A stretch of DNA of 64,000 bases, from contig OZ244783.1 of NCBI GenBank assembly GCA_965219635.1, positions 1,922,001 through 1,986,000 on the forward strand, in the 5' to 3' direction. Below, one piece after another: positions 7,907-15,687 of the stretch. This DNA is from JAPOXR01 sp965219635. GTDB taxonomy: Bacteria > Pseudomonadota > Alphaproteobacteria > Rhodobacterales > Rhodobacteraceae. Within the stretch, counting starts at the first letter, position 1; every line of letters starts with the position of its first letter. The notes beneath the pieces are model-generated. The model searched no databases. It was given only the letters and a program-made list of their open reading frames with translations, and had not been told where the DNA came from. Made by a program: the position numbers and the translations under genes.

Positions 7907-10321
7907 ATGTCAAACAGATTGATAGGAAAGGACTTCACGCCTCCGGATCTCGAGGCGAAAGTCACCGGAGCAGCCAAATACGCGGAGGATTTCCGCGCTG
8001 ATGGCATGGCTCACGTCAAGTTCTTCGCTTCACCCATGCCTCACGCGAGGGTGACAAACATCGACACAACCGACGCCATGAAAATCCCCGGGGTGCTGGG
8101 GATGCTCCTGCCGGAGGAACTCAAGCAGCCAAACGTCACCGGGTTTCCGATTCTGACGGCGGAGCCGACCTATTACGGCCAGCCAATCGCTGCTGTTGCT
8201 GCGGAGACAGAGCAGGCAGCCGCAGACGCAGTCGCTGCGCTCAATGTTGATATGGACTTGCTGCCCTTCGTGGTTGATCCGCTCGACAGCCTGCGGCCGG
8301 ATGGCGCGAATGCGCTGACCGGCGGCAATGTCTCGGGCCGCGGCGTCGACTTCGGGGAACTCAAGTGGTCCGGCAGGGATTTCGCCATGGTGGAGGAAGA
8401 TGAACTCCCCCGTGGAGAAGCACCGGTTGAATGGGGCTTCGGCGACATTGATGCAGGATTTGCATCAGCCGATGTGGTGATCGAGGACACATTCGTTCAC
8501 GCCACCAATTCCCATCATGCGATGGAACCCCGTTCGGCTGCCGCCTACTGGGAAAACGGCAAGTGCCACGTGTGGGGATCGACGCAGTCGACTTCCTTTG
8601 CCCAGCCAGGCCTTGCGCGCATGCTCGGCATCGAACTCAAGGACCTTGTTTTCGTAGCGGAATACTGCGGCGGCGGTTTCGGGGGGAAGGCAACCTCGTA
8701 TCCCCTCATGGCGCTGCCGGCTCTCATGTCGAAGAAGTTGGGCGGCAGACCATGCCTCCTGCGCGTGTCGCGTGTGGAAGAATACAATAACGGGATGGCG
8801 CGATCCGGTTTCCAGGGCTGGGCCAAACTGGGCTTTACCGCCGACGGCCGCGTGACGGCAGCCGACATTTTTGTTGTCCAGGACCTCGGGCCGACAAGCG
8901 GCTTCCCGGACTTCAACAATGTGGGCAACGCCTTCAGCATCGTCTTCCAGCCACCGAACATGCGGTTCCGGGCGGTACCCGTCCTGACCAACACGGTGCC
9001 CAAGGGTGCGCAGCGTGGTCCGGGCGAGAACCAGTCAGCCAACATGATCGAGCCGCTGATCGACAAGGCGGCAAGGGAACTTGGCATCGACCGCGTGGCA
9101 ATCCGGGAAATAAACGCCCCGGGTGATGGCGGCGAAGGCGCCAAGATCGGCGCCAACCAGAATCCGTTGACCTCCGCTTTCCTGAAGAACGCAATTGCCC
9201 AAGGGGCAGAGATGTTCGGATGGTCCGATCGCGCAGGCATGTCCGGAACACGGACCGGGCCTAAGGCGCGCGGATATGGCGTTGCCTCGGCCTACCACTC
9301 CGCCGGGTCCAACGGATTTGACGGACTGCTCAGGATTACCCCAGACGGAGTTCTCCACGTTCACACAGGGGTCGGCAACTTGGGAACATTCTCGTATGCC
9401 TCCACCTCTCGCGTGGCCGCGGAGGTTCTGGGCTACGATTGGGACAATGTCGTCATTGAACGCGGCGGTACGGCAAAGCACATTCCGTACAACTTGGGCC
9501 AGTTCGGGTCGAACACCAGTTTCACCATGTCCCGGACCAACTATGTTGCAGCGGAAGACGCCAAAGCCAAGCTCCTCGAAATTGCTGCCTCTACTCTGGG
9601 GGGAAGCCCTTCAGATTACGAACTGAACAATGAGAGGGTTGTGCACAGTTCGGACAGCAGTGTTTCCATGTCTTTCGCCGAGGCGGCCCAAAAGGCAATC
9701 GACATGGGTGGCAAGTTCTCTGGACAGGTTCTTCCCGAGGACATCCACGAAATGACGCAGCGGGCTGCGAGCGCCATTGCAGGGACCGGTCTAGTCGGCG
9801 TGGCAAAGGACAACCTTCCGAAGGAAGGAACGACCCCAGCCCTGACGACAAGCTTCATGGAAGTGGATGTTGACCTGGAAACCGGCGCTGTCGAGATCCT
9901 CGACTATCTCTGCGTTGCCGATTGCGGCGTCGTCAATCACCCAACCGGACTTGCAGCGCAAGTACGGGGAGGTGCAGTGATGGGCTTCGGCCTCGCGCTA
10001 ACAGAGCGGCACGTGTATGATCCGGCCTACGGGATTCCCAATGCGAAATCCTTCTATCACGGCAAACCCCTTTCCTATCTGGATACTCCGGAGCGCATGG
10101 ACTGGGCAGCCGTTGATCAACCGGACCCATACAATCCGATGGGGATCAAGGGGGTCGGCGAACCATTGCAGGGATCAGCTTCGGCAGCTCTGCTTTGCGC
10201 CATTTCCGATGCGCTTGGTGGACACCAGTTCAACCGGGTCCCAATCGTCAGCGACATGATCATCAATGCCGCTGCCGGCCAGCCTCAATCGCACAGGCCG
10301 CTTGCCACCAATACGGTGTGA
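7907..10321 (+). CDS. Molybdenum-cofactor-binding large subunit (PaoC/xanthine dehydrogenase family)
   Basis: The 804-residue catalytic subunit that binds the molybdopterin cofactor and hydroxylates aldehydes or N-heterocycles. Seen: N-terminal hammerhead domain (KVTGAAKYAEDF), the cofactor-binding block EYCGGGFGGK, and the C-terminal signature KGVGEPLQGSA with the catalytic base Glu752. A GGAGG lies just before the ATG. No Tat signal, so export would depend on the preceding subunit. The Glu-containing loop is intact, so activity is likely. Substrate is not deducible: the family spans aldehydes, nicotinate, isoquinoline and CO, and the CO dehydrogenase active-site loop (AYRCSFR) is not present. 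No dedicated XdhC/PaoD maturation gene is in this operon; the one at 40.1 kb might serve. Confidence 0.9.
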   Translation: MSNRLIGKDFTPPDLEAKVTGAAKYAEDFRADGMAHVKFFASPMPHARVTNIDTTDAMKIPGVLGMLLPEELKQPNVTGFPILTAEPTYYGQPIAAVAAETEQAAADAVAALNVDMDLLPFVVDPLDSLRPDGANALTGGNVSGRGVDFGELKWSGRDFAMVEEDELPRGEAPVEWGFGDIDAGFASADVVIEDTFVHATNSHHAMEPRSAAAYWENGKCHVWGSTQSTSFAQPGLARMLGIELKDLVFVAEYCGGGFGGKATSYPLMALPALMSKKLGGRPCLLRVSRVEEYNNGMARSGFQGWAKLGFTADGRVTAADIFVVQDLGPTSGFPDFNNVGNAFSIVFQPPNMRFRAVPVLTNTVPKGAQRGPGENQSANMIEPLIDKAARELGIDRVAIREINAPGDGGEGAKIGANQNPLTSAFLKNAIAQGAEMFGWSDRAGMSGTRTGPKARGYGVASAYHSAGSNGFDGLLRITPDGVLHVHTGVGNLGTFSYASTSRVAAEVLGYDWDNVVIERGGTAKHIPYNLGQFGSNTSFTMSRTNYVAAEDAKAKLLEIAASTLGGSPSDYELNNERVVHSSDSSVSMSFAEAAQKAIDMGGKFSGQVLPEDIHEMTQRAASAIAGTGLVGVAKDNLPKEGTTPALTTSFMEVDVDLETGAVEILDYLCVADCGVVNHPTGLAAQVRGGAVMGFGLALTERHVYDPAYGIPNAKSFYHGKPLSYLDTPERMDWAAVDQPDPYNPMGIKGVGEPLQGSASAALLCAISDALGGHQFNRVPIVSDMIINAAAGQPQSHRPLATNTV

Positions 10322-10339
10322 GCGGAGGGAGGTAAAACT

Positions 10340-11329
10340 ATGTCAGATGTAATGCATAATTTTGACCTGTACCAGCCGGATTCACTGGACGGTGCAGCGG
10401 AGTTGCTTGACGAGTTTGATGATGCCTGGATCATTGCAGGGGCAAAGGACAGCCTCGGCTGGTTCAAGGACCGGGTTCAGCAACCTTCAGTGATCGTTGA
10501 CCTCGGAGGCATATCGGAACTCAGTGGAATTGAATCTATGGATGATGGCGGCCTCTATATCGGGGCCACCACCACGCTGACCGATGTCGCTGAGAACCCA
10601 ATGGTCAGGGAGCGTTTTCCGATCTTTGCCGAGGCAGCCTCGAATGTTGCTTCACCGCAAATCCGCAATGCGGGAACGATCGGAGGCAACATCGCCCAGG
10701 ACACACGCTGCACCTACTACAGGGATGGATTTCCCTGCTACCGGGCTGGCGGCAACACCTGTTATGCCAACACACCGACTGCCATGAACAGGGAACACGC
10801 CCTTTTCGAGGTCAGCAGATGTGTTGCGGTGACACCGTCCGATACGGCTCCGGCCATGGTTGCTCTTGGCGCCAGCATGGTCATTCGGAGAGGTGGAGAA
10901 GACATGGCCGTGCCTGCATCCGAGTTCTTTATCGGACCGGAGATCGACATTACCCGGATGACCGTGCTTGAACCCGGCGACATTCTCCTCGGGATTCAGA
11001 TACCGGGTGACTGGGCTAATGCCCGGCATTACTTCGAGAAGGTCTCGGACAGAAAGACCTGGGATTTTGCCTTGGTCAGCATGACCATGGTCGCCAAGAT
11101 GGCCAATGGAGCCATCAGCGATGTGGCAATGGTTTGCGGCGGAGTTCAGTGCACGCCCCGGCGGCTCTCCGAAGTGGAGGATGTCGTCAAGGGCTCAGCG
11201 CCTGGTCCCGAAGTCGAAGACCTCGTTCGCCGGGTTGCATCAAGAGGCGCGCAACCGCTGAACTTCAACCACTTCAAGATTCCCTTGATGGGCAATCTGG
11301 CGGCCAGAGCAGTTCGCTCGCTCGCCTGA
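10340..11329 (+). CDS. FAD-binding subunit of the Mo-hydroxylase, with extra Cys cluster site
   Basis: A 329-residue FAD subunit of the CoxM/PaoB/HcrB type that passes electrons from the iron-sulfur subunit. FAD-contacting region IRNAGTIGGNIAQD (residues 109-121) and the second block CVAVTPSDTAPA are present. Between them is a cysteine-rich insert with C124, C133 and C141, plus C161; in 4-hydroxybenzoyl-CoA reductase beta and E. coli PaoB a comparable insert binds a [4Fe-4S] cluster. I infer that this subunit also holds such a cluster. The start has GGAGGG about 10 bases upstream. It lies 18 bases after the Mo subunit and 3 bases before a small membrane peptide gene. Confidence 0.88.
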   Translation: MSDVMHNFDLYQPDSLDGAAELLDEFDDAWIIAGAKDSLGWFKDRVQQPSVIVDLGGISELSGIESMDDGGLYIGATTTLTDVAENPMVRERFPIFAEAASNVASPQIRNAGTIGGNIAQDTRCTYYRDGFPCYRAGGNTCYANTPTAMNREHALFEVSRCVAVTPSDTAPAMVALGASMVIRRGGEDMAVPASEFFIGPEIDITRMTVLEPGDILLGIQIPGDWANARHYFEKVSDRKTWDFALVSMTMVAKMANGAISDVAMVCGGVQCTPRRLSEVEDVVKGSAPGPEVEDLVRRVASRGAQPLNFNHFKIPLMGNLAARAVRSLA

Positions 11330-11332
11330 CAG

Positions 11333-11482
11333 ATGGAGCTGTTGCGCTTCACAAAGAACATGTTCGGCCAGGAAATGCTGGTCGGAGTCAACTGGGAGCT
11401 GTTATGGCTCCCAGTTGCAGCGGCTTTTGCGGTCATCGCCGTTCATCTCATGATTTGCGGAATTCGCAGGAAGAGCAGATAG
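11333..11482 (+). CDS. Small single-pass membrane protein (49 residues)
   Basis: This short frame starts 3 bases after the FAD subunit stop and reads ATG to TAG. The translation has an amphipathic N-terminus (about 20 residues), one strong transmembrane helix (about residues 24-43: LLWLPVAAAFAVIAVHLM) and a basic tail GIRRKSR, a typical N-out/C-in arrangement. I do not recognise a family. Its place between the oxidoreductase and the cytochrome b suggests that it anchors the soluble trimer to the membrane or stabilises the cytochrome, like other one-helix subunits of respiratory dehydrogenases. No ribosome site stands out beyond the coupling distance, so translation probably depends on the preceding gene. 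Confidence 0.65.
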   Translation: MELLRFTKNMFGQEMLVGVNWELLWLPVAAAFAVIAVHLMICGIRRKSR

Positions 11483-11540
11483 GTAACCTGACACGTCTCG
11501 GTCATGACCGGGCATCAGGTAGTGTGTAAACCAGGAAGAA

Positions 11541-12146
11541 ATGTCCGCATCAGGGGAAACCAGCGAAATCAGGCACAAGCTCGGTGACAGGCTTTTTCAC
11601 TGGGTGATGGCTGCCTGTATTCTGGTACTGGGCGCAACTGCATTCCTGCCGATTATCGGGATCAACTTCAATTGGGTGCCCATTCACTGGTGGACTGGCA
11701 TCATCCTGTTGGGGGCGTTGCTGTATCATCTCTACAGGGTGTTCGTTGTTCACGGCATCGGCGGAATGATGCCCGACGGTGACGATGCCAAAGAGGCCAT
11801 TCGTATAACCCTCAACCGCAGCCGGAGCGGGCTGAAACCAGCCAAATACGATGCTTTCCAAAAGACCTACCACTGGTCGGCAGCTGTTGCAGTCATTGCC
11901 ACTACCGCAACCGGTCTTGTCATGCTGGCCAAGATCGACACGGTATTCTGGAAAAGGAACCCTTCGATCATGTCCGATCAGACATGGGGAGTCATCTATG
12001 TCATCCATGGCCTCGGTGCGATGCTGATCCTGTTCCTTGTCATTCTGCATGTATATTTTGCCTTTATCCCCAGTCACCGCGCCTACCTGGTGTCCATGAT
12101 ACTGGGGAGGGGTCCGGAGATGGCAAGGAAGGGTGAGGATTCATGA
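11541..12146 (+). CDS. Cytochrome b/b6-type membrane subunit (FdnI/cytochrome b561-like)
   Basis: A 201-residue di-heme cytochrome b of the formate-dehydrogenase-gamma/Ni-hydrogenase type. Four transmembrane helices are readable (about residues 22-42, 49-68, 110-130 and 152-176), with histidines placed for heme ligation in FHWVMAA, HWWTGI/YHLYR, YHWSAAV and IHGLG/LHVYF. It would accept electrons from the periplasmic oxidoreductase and reduce quinone. The CCAGGAAGAA string precedes the ATG by a few bases. The next gene starts at an ATG overlapping its 3' end (12143), so it belongs to the same operon. Dedicated cytochrome b subunits are not part of the described PaoABC enzyme, which makes this arrangement notable. 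Confidence 0.88.
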   Translation: MSASGETSEIRHKLGDRLFHWVMAACILVLGATAFLPIIGINFNWVPIHWWTGIILLGALLYHLYRVFVVHGIGGMMPDGDDAKEAIRITLNRSRSGLKPAKYDAFQKTYHWSAAVAVIATTATGLVMLAKIDTVFWKRNPSIMSDQTWGVIYVIHGLGAMLILFLVILHVYFAFIPSHRAYLVSMILGRGPEMARKGEDS

Positions 12147-12541
12147 TTGACAGCAACGTTGCAACTCAGATGCGCGACGCATTTGACGAAATCGAAGAAG
12201 CCTACGAATTCATGCTTGCCTATGCGGCCCAGGGCCGCAAGACCGAGGCGGCCAGCGGATCAAAGGGTCCAAGCCAGATCCGCCACTTTCTGCAACGATT
12301 CCGGGATGCCGCCGGCAGGCTGGCCGATCTTGTCGAGAAACACGCGAACAAGGGAGCCGGTGCAGGCTTTGCGGAGCGATGGCTGGCCGACATCGGCGCA
12401 GCCCGATCGGTCATCAAACTCCTCCTGGAACAACCCTCGATTACTTCGGAAATGGTCGACAATACGAATGGCCTCATTGTCCTTCGATCACTACTGACAG
12501 GGATCTTTTTTGCCGACCAGGTCATGCTTCCCAAGCGATGA
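12143..12541 (+). CDS. Unknown helical protein, Mo-hydroxylase operon
   Basis: A 132-residue protein whose start overlaps the cytochrome gene by four bases (ATGA). It is predicted to be almost all helical and soluble: DAFDEIEEAYEFMLAYAAQG at the N-terminus, charged middle and a hydrophobic C-terminal segment (VLRSLLTGIFFADQVML) that is probably a buried helix rather than a membrane span. I do not recognise the family. Operon membership suggests a role in assembly, chaperoning or electron transfer of the oxidoreductase. There are no cysteines to bind a metal cluster. Confidence 0.7.
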   Translation: MIDSNVATQMRDAFDEIEEAYEFMLAYAAQGRKTEAASGSKGPSQIRHFLQRFRDAAGRLADLVEKHANKGAGAGFAERWLADIGAARSVIKLLLEQPSITSEMVDNTNGLIVLRSLLTGIFFADQVMLPKR

Positions 12542-12566
12542 AGCTCTCACAATCGAGTGGCCGTCA

Positions 12567-12929
12567 TTGACCCGGCAGGACCTGCAGCGAAACGCACGGC
12601 CATTCCTGGCGGCAGTTGCAATCGCCTTGCTCCCTGAGTTGGCAATGGCCGACAGGCATTGCGCTCCGGTCATCGAGGCTGTCTGGCGAGCGCGCACATT
12701 TCTGTCGGTGGAAGACCAGAGTTGTGCCGACAGGCTGCAGGCAAGCGAAGCCGACCTCCAAGAAGCTGTCGCACAAGCGAGAATCTGCGGTTACATGACG
12801 CTGCACGAACAACTGGATGAGTTGTTCTTCGGCGATCAACCATCCACTACTGACGAGTGTGAAGCCAAGGTTGCCGGCATTCTCGAATTCGGCCCGGCGC
12901 TGAAGTCAATCGTTGACGCCTACCATTGA
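12567..12929 (+). CDS. Unknown small secreted protein, end of Mo-hydroxylase operon
   Basis: The frame is open from 12510 but the likely start is uncertain: an ATG at 12510 overlaps the previous gene by 32 bases, and a TTG at 12567 directly precedes a signal-peptide-like stretch (RNARPFLAAVAIALLPELAMA). The mature part, about 90 residues, is helical and contains three cysteines (HCAP, QSCAD, RICGY) plus DECEA. No CxxCH heme motif is present. It has no recognisable homologue by eye. If exported, it would share the periplasm with the oxidoreductase. The coding assignment rests on position and the plausible signal sequence, so confidence is moderate. Confidence 0.5.
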   Translation: MTRQDLQRNARPFLAAVAIALLPELAMADRHCAPVIEAVWRARTFLSVEDQSCADRLQASEADLQEAVAQARICGYMTLHEQLDELFFGDQPSTTDECEAKVAGILEFGPALKSIVDAYH

Positions 12930-13115
12930 AGGCTGGCAGCACACCGCCAATTCACACCCCTTCCCTTCCCGGCTATCACCTGCCGCCACTTTGACAGTGA
13001 CCGGATGACTGCGTGCCAGCAGAATTGATGCCGTGAAGGAAGCACTGGAACTGAGCCAAGTAAGACTCGCCGATGATCTGGTCGATGGAAGCGCTATGTG
13101 ATTAAGAGCCCAATC

Positions 13116-13129
13116 TGCGGCACGCCGCA
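13116..13129 (+). terminator. Short GC-rich hairpin, possible terminator of the Mo-hydroxylase operon
   Basis: TGCGGC-AC-GCCGCA is a perfect inverted repeat with a tight turn, followed by TTTCACTT. It lies between the last gene of the Mo-hydroxylase operon and glpD. The T tract is weak, so this may be a terminator or merely a stem. Confidence 0.35.
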
Positions 13130-13161
13130 TTTCACTTCGTAATTCGAACTGCAGGAACATG

Positions 13162-14730
13162 ATGGGGACCGAAGCCGACTGCGATCTCTTCGTCATAGGC
13201 GGTGGCGTCAACGGATGCGGTATCGCCCGCGATGCAGCTGGCCGAGGACTGTCGGTCAGGCTGGCCGAAATGCATGATCTCGGGTCATCTACTTCATCCG
13301 CATCGACCAAGCTGTTTCACGGTGGATTGCGTTATCTTGAGCATTTCGAGTTCCGCCTGGTTCGAGAGGCATTGGTCGAACGGGAGGTCCTGTTGCGCGC
13401 AATGCCCCACATCAGTTGGCCCCTTCGGTTCGTGTTACCTTGCAGCGAGATACGGAACGACGACCAGGCAGAAGGTGGCAAAGCCGGGCGACGGCCAGCC
13501 TGGATGATCCGGGCCGGACTATTCCTGTATGATCACCTGGGTGGCCGGGATCTGCTTCGGGGGACTAGTTCACTTGATCTGCAGGCAGCCCCTGAAGGCG
13601 CGCCTCTACAACGGCGCTTCCGCCGAGGTTATGAGTACTCCGACTGCTGGGTCGACGACTCCCGGCTCGTCGTCCTCAATGCTCGCGACGCTTCAGCGCG
13701 TGGCACGGATATATTGGTACAGACTGAGGTCGTATCGGCACAACGTGTCGACGGCAGTTGGGAAGTGGTCACGACTGACAGCCGGAACGGTGAATGCACG
13801 ACTCACCGGGCGCGTGCACTGGTCAATGCAGCCGGCCCTTGGGTTGGCAAGATCCTGCAAGACCGGCTTCGTCTGCCCTCAGGCCGGAATGTCCGGCTCG
13901 TGCGGGGTTCCCATATCGTGATACCCCGCCTCTACGATCACGAGAAATGCTATATCCTGCAAGGACATGACGGCCGGGTCATCTTCACGATACCCTACGA
14001 ACGCGATTTCACTCTGGTTGGAACAACTGACGCAGAACATGAAAGCCCGGATCAGGCCCCGCATTGTACCCCAGATGAACTCGACTACCTGCTAAGTGTG
14101 GTCAATCAGCACTTTGCAGCATCATTGGAAGCTGGGCATGTCGTGTGGAGCTATTCCGGTATACGGCCACTTCTTGAGGATGGAACCGGAAACGCCAGCG
14201 CTGTTACCCGAGACTATTCGTTCGAAATCGACGACTCTGGAGGGGTGCCAGCCCTGAGCGTCTTCGGTGGCAAGATCACCACCTACCGGCGACTTGCAGA
14301 AAGTGCGGTTGACCGGTTGGCTCCCTACTTTCCCTCCCTGCCGGGGAGATGGACAGCCGGAGTTGCGCTTCCTGGGGGCAACTTTGCAGTCGGCGATGTG
14401 CGTAAACTCGTTGATGAACTCCTGGTTGCGTATCCGTTTCTGAGCAACCGATGGGCTGAAAGACTGTTTCGCGCCTATGGCACCGAAGCAACGGAAATCC
14501 TGAACGGTGCAAAATCTGTCGAAGACCTTGGCCGGACCTTCTGTGCCGACCTGACTGCCACCGAAATCGATTGGATGATCGAACGGGAATTTGCGCGCTG
14601 CGCAAGCGACATTCTATGGAGGCGCAGCAAACTCGGACTGCGGGCAACGGAAGCCGAGGTTCTTGATCTGGAGGGTTATGTTGCCGGACGTCTCACCAAG
14701 AAAAAAGTCCCGGCCGCTGCTTTGCATTGA
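13162..14730 (+). CDS. glpD: Glycerol-3-phosphate dehydrogenase, FAD-dependent
   Basis: The protein (522 residues) oxidises sn-glycerol 3-phosphate to dihydroxyacetone phosphate at the inner face of the membrane and reduces quinone. Seen: dinucleotide fold VIGGGVNGCGIARDAAGRG at the N-terminus, the GlpD block SSTSSASTKLFHGGLRYLE, FAD/substrate block GSHIVIPRL and LVGTTDAEHE, and SVFGGKITTYRRLAE. Length is normal. The second of two adjacent ATGs is chosen since AGGA (13153-13156) is better spaced to it. No glpK, glpF or GlpR-type gene is adjacent, so it stands alone. An EryB-like role in polyol catabolism is an alternative that cannot be excluded. Confidence 0.9.
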   Translation: MGTEADCDLFVIGGGVNGCGIARDAAGRGLSVRLAEMHDLGSSTSSASTKLFHGGLRYLEHFEFRLVREALVEREVLLRAMPHISWPLRFVLPCSEIRNDDQAEGGKAGRRPAWMIRAGLFLYDHLGGRDLLRGTSSLDLQAAPEGAPLQRRFRRGYEYSDCWVDDSRLVVLNARDASARGTDILVQTEVVSAQRVDGSWEVVTTDSRNGECTTHRARALVNAAGPWVGKILQDRLRLPSGRNVRLVRGSHIVIPRLYDHEKCYILQGHDGRVIFTIPYERDFTLVGTTDAEHESPDQAPHCTPDELDYLLSVVNQHFAASLEAGHVVWSYSGIRPLLEDGTGNASAVTRDYSFEIDDSGGVPALSVFGGKITTYRRLAESAVDRLAPYFPSLPGRWTAGVALPGGNFAVGDVRKLVDELLVAYPFLSNRWAERLFRAYGTEATEILNGAKSVEDLGRTFCADLTATEIDWMIEREFARCASDILWRRSKLGLRATEAEVLDLEGYVAGRLTKKKVPAAALH

Positions 14731-14974
14731 ATCTCGACACACGCGCAATCATGGAAGTCCGACGGTACACTCAGGAATAGCATGCTGGACTGACCCAAGC
14801 CTGCACCCAACTTGAACAACACGAAGTCCCGGACACCCGGATGTCGCTCCTGCAACCCACCGGAGCGCCGGGCAGAGCCCATATCTTCAGATCCGCCGGT
14901 CGATGAAACACAATTTGGTTTGCTTGGGTGCCATGCAGTACTCGGTCAAGCACCGAATGCCGAAGACATGCTGC

Positions 14975-15682
14975 CTAAAGACTGTAGCGATGCCTGACAT
15001 CCCGCCATTTTAGCAGTTCCCAGGCAGTTTCTGTTGAGCCACCAGGAACCGACAGCGGCATGGTGACGGCAAAAACTGCCTCGGTCTGAAACACGGTACC
15101 ATAAGAAATCAACTTCAATCCGTTGGCGTCAAGCGTACGACCCGTTGACACCAAATCGATGATTGCCTCGGCCAGATTATTGGCAACGGTGCCTTCGGTT
15201 GCTCCCCTGCTGTCCACCAACCTGTAGTCAGTAAAGCGCTGGCCGCTCAGGAACTGCCTGGACAGCCGATGATACTTGGTGGCAATTCTGAGCCCCCTGC
15301 CATGTTTGGCGCGGAACAGCGCAGCAACATCGTCAAGGTCCTGAATTGTCTCGACGTCAATCCAGAATTTTGGGACGGCCAGTTTCAATTCTGCTTCGCC
15401 GAACCCAAGGCACATCTGTATGGTAATCCGTTGCCGCCAGTCCGATGGCAACTCGTAGAGCAGGTCAGCGCCGGTAATCCCGAACTGGATGTTGCGCTGA
15501 TAGAGTTCAGAGGCGATGGCCGAAGCTGGCAAAAACACCAGTTCCACCTCAATCTCGCCATGTGTGATGGCCGAATACCGGCGTCCACCCTCAGGCTCCT
15601 TGAACTCCAGCCCCATCTCACGGAGCCATTCCATGGAGTCCTGCGCCAGTCGGCCTTTTGCCGGAACGCCTATCTTGATCAT
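14975..15682 (-). CDS. hisG: ATP phosphoribosyltransferase catalytic subunit, short form
   Basis: First committed enzyme of histidine synthesis: joins ATP and PRPP. At 235 residues it is the short form that needs HisZ. Seen: N-terminal KIGVPAKGRL, ITGADLL, RIATKY, and the PRPP loop region DSRGATEGTVANNLAEAI with the preceding LVDS. The start ATG (15680-15682) is 5 bases after the hisZ stop; an upstream in-frame extension to 15745 runs back into hisZ and has no family content. It is last in the hisS-hisZ-hisG operon, an order common in alphaproteobacteria. Confidence 0.93.
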   Translation of the reverse strand: MIKIGVPAKGRLAQDSMEWLREMGLEFKEPEGGRRYSAITHGEIEVELVFLPASAIASELYQRNIQFGITGADLLYELPSDWRQRITIQMCLGFGEAELKLAVPKFWIDVETIQDLDDVAALFRAKHGRGLRIATKYHRLSRQFLSGQRFTDYRLVDSRGATEGTVANNLAEAIIDLVSTGRTLDANGLKLISYGTVFQTEAVFAVTMPLSVPGGSTETAWELLKWRDVRHRYSL

Positions 15683-15687
15683 TCGGG

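Noticed and set aside
7907..10321. Aerobic CO dehydrogenase large subunit
   Set aside because: The CoxL active-site loop with its Cys (AYRCSFR) is not present; the Tat small subunit points to a PaoABC-like enzyme.
12987..13101. Short plus-strand peptide DAVKEALELSQVRLADD that looks coding
   Set aside because: Only about 22-30 codons with no upstream start or ribosome site; may be chance.
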